This document shows positions 44,256-50,511 of a DNA stretch of 50,511 nt, in pieces. The DNA is from Pseudobdellovibrionaceae bacterium. GTDB lineage: Bacteria > Bdellovibrionota > Bdellovibrionia > Bdellovibrionales > JAMPXM01. The translations under genes were made by a program, and so were the position numbers. Numbering within the stretch: position 1 is the stretch's first letter; every line of letters begins with the position of its first letter. Location: positions 96,038 to 146,548 of the forward strand of contig CANHQR010000001.1 in the NCBI GenBank assembly GCA_947462815.1. Direction: 5' to 3'. The notes beneath the pieces are model-generated. The model worked only from the letters and a program-made list of their open reading frames with translations, had not been told where the DNA came from and did not search any database.

Positions 44256-46130
44256 TTACTCGACGTCGCGAATGCCTTTGACTTGGGTTTTGAATACATT
44301 CTTTGCATTTCTCACAATGGGGTTCTGTTCAATCGCTTGTTCGATCGTCTTGGCCCGCTCGGCTTTGGTCGCTGTTTGCTGATCCTTAGGGGTTTGGACC
44401 TGACCACTGGCCTCAGCCATACGCACACTGACTTTCAAACGTTTGCTCCACAGAGTTTCGATGAAATTCTCAACTCGTTTGATGTTTTCCGGGTCGGAGA
44501 TCTTATCGAAAATGATGGAGACCTTCTTGGGTACGCCAACTACAAGGTGCTCCGCGGATTGCTCGACAATGTGCGTGTTTTCCAAGAGAGCCCCGAGCAG
44601 TCCGTTGGATTTTCTCACGCGATGGACGAACTGATGCCAAGGATCATCGCTGGTTGACTCATCATCGACAGTGGCCGTCGGTGGCGCACTCTCGGCCTGA
44701 GGAGCTTCAGCCTTGGGCTCGTGAAGAGGCGGTGCGATGTTGACCTTCTGCCCGCCAGGTTTCGCCGGCTTGGTGAAATCATCGACGCTGAATTTGCGTG
44801 CCTCGCCGCTGGGCGAGGCCACGGAAGGAGCCGTCGGAGCCGGTCCGGGCATAGCCTGCGGGGCCGCGCTGGGAGAGCTGGCGCGCGGTGATGGCGTCGT
44901 TTGCGACGGCGTTAACTTGGGCCGCGCTGCGCTTGAGCTCACGTTCGTGCTGGCCAAGATCTCGCTGAGCTGGGCGAGTCGCGGCGAGCCCGCCATACGC
45001 AGCAGGCCCATCTCGAGAACCAAGCGTGGGTCGGGTGACCGGAGGATGTCGTTGACAGTTTTCAAGCTCATATCGAAGAGCATGTGGAGGTCTTCATTGC
45101 TCGCCTCTTGGGCGAGGGCTTGCAGCGCTTGAATTTCGCTATCGGGCAAATCGACCACGCGAGTCGGATCGTCTTGGCAGAGGCGAACCATCAGCAGGTT
45201 GCGGACTTCCTCGAGCAGATCTTGAGCGTAGAGTTTTGGGTCGACACCGCTTTTACCGACGGACTCGGCGACTTGCAGAGCGCGAGATAAATCTCGCTGG
45301 ACGAGTGCCGCGAGCCCATCGATCACCAATTGTCGATCTGTGAGACCGAGAACCTCAATCACCTTGCTGAGCGTGATTTCGAGATTTGAGAATGTGATGA
45401 CTTGGTCGAGCAAACTTTGAGCGTCGCGCATTGAGCCGTCGCCTTGGCGAGCAATGGCCCAGATCGCCTCGGACTCGGCCTGCACGTTTTCGGCATCGAT
45501 GATTTTTTGCAGATGCGAAGCGATCACTCGCGAAGGGATACGGCGGAAGTCAAAGCGCTGACAGCGGGAGAGAATCGTGTTGGGAATTTTCTGCGCTTCC
45601 GTGGTCGCGAGCACAAAGACCACGTGTGCAGGGGGCTCTTCGAGCGTCTTCAGCAGCGCATTGAAAGCGGCTGTCGAAAGCATGTGAACTTCGTCGATGA
45701 TATAGATCTTGTAGCGTCCTGATGACGGCATGTAGCCGACGGTGTCGCGAAGTTCGCGAATCGCGTCGACGCCGTTATTGGAGGCGCCGTCGATCTCGAT
45801 CACATCGATGGCTCGAGATGTGGCGATGTCCTGGCAGTCTCGACAAGTTCCACAGGGAACAAAGTCTTGCGCATTGGCGCAGCGAAGAGACTTGGCGAGA
45901 ATTCGTGCGGTCGAGGTTTTTCCTGTTCCACGCACTCCGGTGAACAGCAGCGCTTGAGGTAAGCGATCGCCTCGCAAGGCATTGAGCAAAGTTTGCGAGA
46001 TGTGTTCTTGGCCGACGAGATCTTGAAAGCTCTGCGGGCGATACTTGCGCGCGATCACCTGATAGCGGGATGAGCCCACTTTGTTCTCGGCGTCCGCTGC
46101 ATCTAAACCAAATCCAAGCTCTTGGCTCAT
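44256..46130 (-). CDS. dnaX: DNA polymerase III subunit gamma/tau
   Basis: This 624-residue clamp-loader ATPase has VIARKYRPQSFQDLVGQ, Walker A GVRGTGKTST, zinc cysteines in VPCGTCRDC, IYIIDEVHMLS and SRCQRFDFRRIP. After residue about 370 a Pro/Ser/Ala-rich linker leads to a C-terminal tau-like domain that binds polymerase or helicase. I see no clear programmed-frameshift signal, so a separate gamma product is not supported. It is the first gene of the operon and lies downstream of the SRP RNA gene. Confidence 0.95.
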   Translation of the reverse strand: MSQELGFGLDAADAENKVGSSRYQVIARKYRPQSFQDLVGQEHISQTLLNALRGDRLPQALLFTGVRGTGKTSTARILAKSLRCANAQDFVPCGTCRDCQDIATSRAIDVIEIDGASNNGVDAIRELRDTVGYMPSSGRYKIYIIDEVHMLSTAAFNALLKTLEEPPAHVVFVLATTEAQKIPNTILSRCQRFDFRRIPSRVIASHLQKIIDAENVQAESEAIWAIARQGDGSMRDAQSLLDQVITFSNLEITLSKVIEVLGLTDRQLVIDGLAALVQRDLSRALQVAESVGKSGVDPKLYAQDLLEEVRNLLMVRLCQDDPTRVVDLPDSEIQALQALAQEASNEDLHMLFDMSLKTVNDILRSPDPRLVLEMGLLRMAGSPRLAQLSEILASTNVSSSAARPKLTPSQTTPSPRASSPSAAPQAMPGPAPTAPSVASPSGEARKFSVDDFTKPAKPGGQKVNIAPPLHEPKAEAPQAESAPPTATVDDESTSDDPWHQFVHRVRKSNGLLGALLENTHIVEQSAEHLVVGVPKKVSIIFDKISDPENIKRVENFIETLWSKRLKVSVRMAEASGQVQTPKDQQTATKAERAKTIEQAIEQNPIVRNAKNVFKTQVKGIRDVE

Positions 46131-46155
46131 GAGTCTTTGCCCTGCTGTCGTATGC

Positions 46156-46347
46156 TTCGGTTGGCGATCCGAAGGTTCTGAATCCGGAGGTTCGGCATCC
46201 GAAGATTGTGGATCCGGCGGATGACAATCCCCTCGTCTTCAGCCCCAAAAGTTTAAATCTAAAAGTTCAAATCGAAGAGTCTAAATCCAAGAATCTGAAT
46301 CCAAGAATCTGAATCCAAGAGTCTGAATCCAAGATTTCAAGTCTAAG
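46156..46347. repeat. 15-bp and 14-bp degenerate tandem arrays upstream of dnaX
   Basis: About four 15-bp units of the type GAATCCGGAGGTTC lie at about 46162-46230. Seven 14-bp units occupy 46250-46347: the best are AATCTGAATCCAAG (twice in a row, 46092-bp scale aside, at 46292-46319) and AGTCTGAATCCAAG (46320-46333). Divergence rises at the flanks. The arrays fill the space between the SRP RNA gene and dnaX. Confidence 0.75.
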
Positions 46348-46388
46348 AGATCGCCTCCGAATGATCCGTTTCTTCGGCGGAGAAAAAA

Positions 46389-46488
46389 TGGTGACCGGGC
46401 ACCCCACGTCGCACGCGGCTTCCGTTACCGTTGCTTCCTTTCGGACCTGGCGGGGTTAGCGGTGCCTCGTCGCGTGGGACCCGGCCAT
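46389..46488 (-). ncRNA. ffs: Signal recognition particle RNA, small bacterial type
   Basis: On the minus strand the conserved domain IV is plain: CCAGGTCC, GAAA tetraloop, GGAAGCA. It is closed by a long hairpin in which CCGGG (46395-46399) pairs with CCCGG (46480-46484) and CCCACG with CGTGGG. The RNA is about 100 nt and ends at a run of six T (46388-46383), a likely terminator. It binds Ffh for co-translational targeting. Ends are approximate. Confidence 0.9.
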
Positions 46489-46675
46489 ACGCCTCGGCGA
46501 AGAAACCGCCGGAGACTAGCAGGGAGTGGCCGTGGGCGCATCCCGTAAGTCGATGTCGCGGCGAGTAACGCAATGCGGGGTGCAGGAGGTGCTCCCTAGG
46601 AGCTTGTGGAAAACTTGTGCTGCTGAAGATTTGAGCGCTGTGCGTCTCTGTGAGGAATGCGTCAAGACCGGGGCC

Positions 46676-47659
46676 TTAGGTTGAACGCCCTGCAATCTGT
46701 TCGAGTCTGAGGCATTCATCCAGCCACCAAGCCTCGCCGGTGAACCCGGGGAAAAGGGTGGGGAAAAACCGATCCGACCAGCGTGAGGCGATCCAACCCG
46801 CGTAGTTGATGATGCGAAGTCCCCGGAGCGGTTCAATCAAAGCAAAATCCGGCGGTGCTTCGCGCAACTCTTCATAGCCGCTGACAAGCTCTTCCAATTC
46901 CGCTGCGGCCTGGTCGTCGGTTTCAACGCTTCCGGAGAGCAGCATCCAAAAGTCTTGGACGACGGGGCCGTTTACGAAATCGTCGAAATCGACAAAGTAG
47001 AAGCCCACCCCATCATGCCGGTCATCTTTGAGCAGATTACCCTTGTGGCAATCGCCGTGAATGCGGATGTGCGCCTTCACATCCATATTTTCCTCGAGAA
47101 AGTCGAGAATGCTCTCGGCGGCCTCTCGATAGCGAGGCCAAACGGCCGGAGAAGCAAAACGCTCGAGCATGGCGAGCGGAACTCGGCCGTAATTGTCAGT
47201 GGTCAGGGTCACGCGATGACGCGCGGGCCGGCGAGCGCCGACATTGTGCAAGCGTGCGAGTAAGCGACCTGCGGCACGGAGCTCGCCCTCTAAAAACTCT
47301 TGAGGCATGCGGCCAGCGCGTTTGGGAAAAATCGCGGTGACAAAATCGCCGTGCTTCTTGGTGAAACCTCCACGCGGATGTGTGAGGGGTGCAACGGCGG
47401 GTACGCCTTCCGTCGCGAGCTCGGCCAAAAACTCGTGTTCATCCTGAATTGCGTCGGGTGTCCAGCGACCCGGTCTGTAGAACTTGGCGATCACGCTGCT
47501 GGGTGAGCTCGGTTCTTGAGACTCACGCTCAAGGCGAATGTCAAAGACACGGTTCTCATACGAGTTGAGTTGCACCAATTCGCCAGTGGGCCGGAATCCC
47601 CATTCTTCTGCGGCGCCCAAAATAATTTCCGGGGAAAGTCGGTCGTAGGGTGAACTCAT
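46676..47659 (-). CDS. srkA: Stress response kinase A (YihE family)
   Basis: This 327-residue protein kinase-like phosphotransferase has LNSYENRVFDIRL, VIAKFYRPGRW (the ATP-binding Lys), IHGDCHKGNLL (the catalytic Asp and Asn) and YFVDFDD (the metal Asp). Late IINYAGWIASRW is also typical. E. coli SrkA counters the MazEF and Cpx stress death pathway. It is in the same orientation as the SRP RNA and dnaX but separated by about 190 bp. Confidence 0.9.
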   Translation of the reverse strand: MSSPYDRLSPEIILGAAEEWGFRPTGELVQLNSYENRVFDIRLERESQEPSSPSSVIAKFYRPGRWTPDAIQDEHEFLAELATEGVPAVAPLTHPRGGFTKKHGDFVTAIFPKRAGRMPQEFLEGELRAAGRLLARLHNVGARRPARHRVTLTTDNYGRVPLAMLERFASPAVWPRYREAAESILDFLEENMDVKAHIRIHGDCHKGNLLKDDRHDGVGFYFVDFDDFVNGPVVQDFWMLLSGSVETDDQAAAELEELVSGYEELREAPPDFALIEPLRGLRIINYAGWIASRWSDRFFPTLFPGFTGEAWWLDECLRLEQIAGRST

Positions 47660-47764
47660 GAGCTGGTCTTAACAAGTTGTCTAGACTTTGGGTATCGTCG
47701 AGGTTGAATTGATGACGACACGGGCGTCCAAGCTTTGGCCTTCGCGACCTTGGAGCGCCCGCCA

Positions 47765-47876
47765 ATTGAATCGGACAAATTGAATCGGATAAATTGAACC
47801 GAACAGTTTGAATCAGACAACGTGACTCGAACAAAGTGAACGCAAAAAACTGAACGTGAAAAATTGAACCCGAAGA
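47765..47876. repeat. Eight degenerate 14-bp tandem units
   Basis: Units start every 14 bp from 47765: ATTGAATCGGACAA, ATTGAATCGGATAA, ATTGAACCGAACAG, TTTGAATCAGACAA, then four more diverged ones ending ATTGAACCCGAAGA. The register never slips. The array lies between divergent srkA and the YgjP-like gene and ends 22 bp before the ATG of the latter, so it overlaps that gene's control region. Confidence 0.85.
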
Positions 47877-47898
47877 GAGAATTGACCTTGGAACCTCG

Positions 47899-48723
47899 AT
47901 GAAACGAAGCAAGCGTGCGGACATTCATCAAATCGAGACGGCCTTGCAGGCACCGCTGTGTCTCGTGCGTCGCCGCGGGTTGAAGCGCTTGGGTCTATTG
48001 ATCAATCGTCGCGGCCAAGTCCAGCTGACCGTGCCTTGGCAGCATAGCGATGAATTTGCCCTTCAGTTTGCGATTGAGAATCTTGATTGGCTTCGGCAGC
48101 AGCTGGAAAAATTCCGCACTCGGCCCTCGCACCGCCTTCCCATCTTGAAAGTGGATGGGCAGGTCCCCTTTTTGGGACAGGAGTTTCGCTTGCGCTGGAT
48201 CCCTTTTCAGGGTCGCGCTCGCGCGGAGTTTGCCGAGCGCGAGCTCCAGATCTTCTGCAGTGAACCCGACGCAGAGTTGTGGAAGAAATTGATTCGCCGC
48301 CAATATGAAGCTCAAGCTCGATGGCTCATCACCGAACGCGTCGCCCACTGGGCTGGGAGAATGCAAGAAACTTACGGGAGAGTTTCTTTTCGGGCCCAGC
48401 GCACTCGCTGGGGGAGTTGCACGCTTTCAGGGAATCTCAGCTTCAATTGGAAATTGATGTTCGCGCCGCCCGAAGTGATCGACTACGTGGTCATTCATGA
48501 ATTGGCGCATCGAGCCCACCTCGATCATTCCGCGAAGTTCTGGAGTCGAGTGGCCGAGTTCGATCCCAATTACGATGAACATCGAAAGTACTTACAAAAG
48601 CATCAAGAATGCGTGCGCTTTCTCGATGGTTTTGAGCTTCATGCGAGCGAGGAACCTGGGACGGCTCAGCTCAAATCGCCGTGGCCTGAGTCAATGAGCG
48701 AGGAAGTGGACGAGCTATGTTGA
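47899..48723 (+). CDS. YgjP/DUF45-type metallopeptidase
   Basis: This 274-residue protein has the family signature RTRWGSC, then LSFNWKLMFAPPEVIDYVV and the zinc motif VIHELAHRAHLDHSAKFW (HELAH with a later His). N-terminal LINRRGQVQLTVPW is the usual beta start of this family. It is a probable cytosolic zinc peptidase of unknown substrate. The 14-bp array lies just upstream. Confidence 0.88.
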   Translation: MKRSKRADIHQIETALQAPLCLVRRRGLKRLGLLINRRGQVQLTVPWQHSDEFALQFAIENLDWLRQQLEKFRTRPSHRLPILKVDGQVPFLGQEFRLRWIPFQGRARAEFAERELQIFCSEPDAELWKKLIRRQYEAQARWLITERVAHWAGRMQETYGRVSFRAQRTRWGSCTLSGNLSFNWKLMFAPPEVIDYVVIHELAHRAHLDHSAKFWSRVAEFDPNYDEHRKYLQKHQECVRFLDGFELHASEEPGTAQLKSPWPESMSEEVDELC

Positions 48724-49056
48724 TGCGGCAGTTGGTCAGTCTCGCTGGAGGCTCTGGCTCGGGTCGGGCGCTCCAAAGGATCTGCTCCAGCGACCCTTGA
48801 GGGCTCGACGTGCTCGCCGACACAAGTCGCCCCTCGAGTGCCCCGAATTGTCACCTGCAATATGTGAAATCCACAAAATTCGAATTGAGCCGCAGCTCTC
48901 TGAGTCCCGGCTTTGCAGCCTCCCCGAGCCGCAACCAACTTAATTTGGCCAACGACATGGCCGAGTTCAGGTGGCCAGCTTGCGGTGAGCTTCGAAATTT
49001 TAGGAGATGTGGATGTCGTCGGCATCGCACCTCAAATCGGAATGTGGAGGCAGAAC
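48724..49056. other. 333-bp spacer, no gene seen
   Basis: No frame here has both a start site and convincing composition. A frame open from 48913 joins the next gene, but the strong GGAGG before GTG 49057 marks the real start. No strong hairpin or repeat noted. Confidence 0.35.
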
Positions 49057-50265
49057 GTGACGCACAAAAATCTTTGGCGAAGTTTGATGATGGTGATGCT
49101 GCTTTCGACGTCACTTTCTGCCGGCTGCACGAAAAAGAACTCATCACCTTCGGCACCACCGGCCGCCGGTCCGTCGGTACCCAAAGAACCGACTGAGCTC
49201 GACGCTCAGGGTGGGACTCCCGCGCAAGAGCCCGTGACGGAAGCTGGGGTGGCCCGCGACAAGGCGCCTCGCGACGTCGTGGTCTATTATGATCCTTCCG
49301 GTCTCACTCCCGAACAGCTCTTTGAGGCTTCGCAAAAGCTCGGAATTCCCGCGTTGGATGTGGAGAGCGACATTCGTGGCGCCGATGCGCAACCACTCTT
49401 CTATACAGGAGCGAGTGTGGATCAACTGCGCGAGCTATTGCGAGTTCGAATGGCGGCCGAAGAGGCTCAGTCGACTCCTGAGCAGCGCGAAGCCAATCGC
49501 CAGCTTGCGCGTGACATCGGGGTCGCGGGATTCGATGTCGACTGGAATCGTCGGCGGGCCTCCTTGCGCTTTCATCTCCAAGGGCAAAATGGACCCATCG
49601 AAATGCGCGGTCGCGTCGATGCGAACATGAGTTTCCGAGTGGGTCGTGCCGAGGTGTGGCCGCATATCGAGGCCGAGGCTCAGTGTGTGGATCTCAGTGG
49701 TGGCTGTCGCAATGTGGTCGTCAAGGTTCGCGAGGCGATGCAGGGCGGAGCGGTGCGAACGGCCTACATCATTGCGCGCCAAACCAAGGCGGTACTCACC
49801 TTTGAAGGCCAGACTCCTCACGCGACCCGACAGACGGGAGCAGATCGTTGGATGAGAATGGCGATTCACTCCGAACAAGGCTCGGGCGATGAGCGCATGA
49901 TTCAGGCTAACTTGGCGACTTCTGAAACCGTCGGTGGAGCTTCGAGCTTCGGCTTGTCGATGCGAGTTCGACGCGCGGGATCTGATGAACTCATTGGTAT
50001 TTCAGGACCTCTGGTCGCACCTCGTGGATCGATGGATCTCAACATCGGTCTCAATTTGTCTCCGACCGTGACCACGATTGATGGACGCGTGGTGCAGGTT
50101 GAAGGGCGCTTGGTCGACACCTTGCGCGAAGTGCGGTTGGTTCGCAATGACTCGCGCGGAAACTTGCAGCTCGTGATCGTACCTCAAGGTGCCGATGCGC
50201 AGGTCGCTGCGGAAGTGATTCGCGTGACGGTCGCTCGTCAACAAGTTCCGACGCGGGGCTTGTGA
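49057..50265 (+). CDS. Lipoprotein of unknown function
   Basis: This is a 402-residue protein from GTG 49057, chosen because GGAGG lies 6 bp upstream; ATG 49042 and an earlier frame to 48913 are alternatives. The signal ends TSLSAGC, a lipobox, followed by a Ser/Pro/Ala linker. The rest is beta-rich with a repeated short-strand pattern (LRFHLQGQNGPIEMRGRVDA, MDLNIGLNLSP, VVQVEGRLVDTL) and one Cys pair in AQCVDLSGGC. No family recognised. It is probably an envelope structural or binding protein. Confidence 0.78.
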   Translation: MTHKNLWRSLMMVMLLSTSLSAGCTKKNSSPSAPPAAGPSVPKEPTELDAQGGTPAQEPVTEAGVARDKAPRDVVVYYDPSGLTPEQLFEASQKLGIPALDVESDIRGADAQPLFYTGASVDQLRELLRVRMAAEEAQSTPEQREANRQLARDIGVAGFDVDWNRRRASLRFHLQGQNGPIEMRGRVDANMSFRVGRAEVWPHIEAEAQCVDLSGGCRNVVVKVREAMQGGAVRTAYIIARQTKAVLTFEGQTPHATRQTGADRWMRMAIHSEQGSGDERMIQANLATSETVGGASSFGLSMRVRRAGSDELIGISGPLVAPRGSMDLNIGLNLSPTVTTIDGRVVQVEGRLVDTLREVRLVRNDSRGNLQLVIVPQGADAQVAAEVIRVTVARQQVPTRGL

Positions 50266-50365
50266 TTTCGAGCTCGGCGCGGAGGGTCACGTTGCGGGTG
50301 AATCCAATCTGGGATTCACCTCAATGAGAGCGGTGCCGAGCGCCGTGATGCGTGCGACATCATCT

Positions 50366-50500
50366 GGCTCGAGGTTGCATGGCTCGAGGTTGCATGGCTC
50401 GAGGTTGCATGGCTCGAGGTTGCATGGCTCGAGGTTGCATGGCTCGAGGTTGCATGGCTCGAGGTTGCATGGCTCGAGGTTGCATGGCTCGAGGTTGCAG
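50366..50500 (+). repeat. Nine 15-bp tandem repeats
   Basis: GGCTCGAGGTTGCAT is repeated without change eight times, and the ninth copy ends GCAG instead of GCAT. The unit length is a multiple of three, so a frame opening at 50324 would read Gly-Ser-Arg-Leu-His repeats, but there is no Shine-Dalgarno and the frame is short, so I treat it as intergenic. It lies 100 bp beyond the last gene and close to the window edge. Confidence 0.97.
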
Positions 50501-50511
50501 CTGATGTGAAA

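Noticed and set aside
50366-50500. CRISPR-like repeat
   Set aside because: The 15-bp units are contiguous with no spacers and are too short, and there is no cas gene.
50324-50509. Coding sequence with Gly-Ser-Arg-Leu-His repeats
   Set aside because: The frame exists only because the repeat unit is 15 bp; there is no ribosome site and little sequence outside the repeat.

Overview
The window reads as a chromosomal segment of a moderately GC-rich, Gram-negative member of the Bdellovibrionota or a related predatory or deltaproteobacterial lineage. The evidence is gene content: Sec, Tat and lipoprotein signals typical of a diderm, a TonB-like protein, an MglA-type Ras-like GTPase inside a dnaX-ybaB-recR operon, two ArsA-like ATPases near trigger factor, a PilZ-like protein and many exported proteins of unknown family. 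I see no phage, transposase, CRISPR array or rRNA.

Layout. 1-161 is the end of a gene. 605-4811 is a tightly coupled three-gene operon (4-bp ATGA overlaps) encoding an exported protein with the motif order of IucA/IucC (NIS siderophore synthetase) enzymes, followed by two paralogous exported proteins, one with a Tat and one with a Sec signal. 4812-7870 (minus) holds gluQ-type synthetase, a lipoprotein with an ASCH-like domain, and trigger factor. 8137-13808 (plus) is a five-gene operon: two ArsA-like ATPases, a TPR-like lipoprotein, an EI24/CysZ-like membrane protein and a glutamate-cysteine ligase. 13862-16353 (minus) holds an unknown anchored protein and leucyl aminopeptidase. 16354-17112 is a long spacer with a degenerate repeat and a possible broken gene. 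17113-24552 (plus) is the proteostasis/RNA block clpP, clpX, an unknown exported protein, a DEAD-box helicase and lon, closed by a strong terminator.

24724-28006 contains tandem paralogous SGNH-hydrolase-like proteins, then a terminator; 28193-30057 a TPR plus winged-helix regulator coupled to an exported protein; 30185-30260 tRNA-Val(TAC). 30603-35596 (minus) holds a metzincin lipoprotein, a free-methionine-sulfoxide reductase, a TonB-like protein and a transglycosylase-like lipoprotein. 35798-41457 mixes an unknown protein, a class V aminotransferase, a PilZ-like protein, an exported protein, an orphan histidine kinase and nadA. 41539-46130 (minus) is dnaX-ybaB-recR-mglA-ilvE, preceded by the SRP RNA gene. 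The end holds srkA, a YgjP-type metallopeptidase, a lipoprotein and a perfect 15-bp tandem repeat.

Two features stand out for follow-up. The first is the exported IucA/IucC-like operon, since known relatives are ATP-using cytosolic enzymes. The second is a set of spacers carrying degenerate tandem arrays with periods of 13-17 bp, two of which share a TGAATC core. All functional statements come from reading motifs by eye; no database search was possible.
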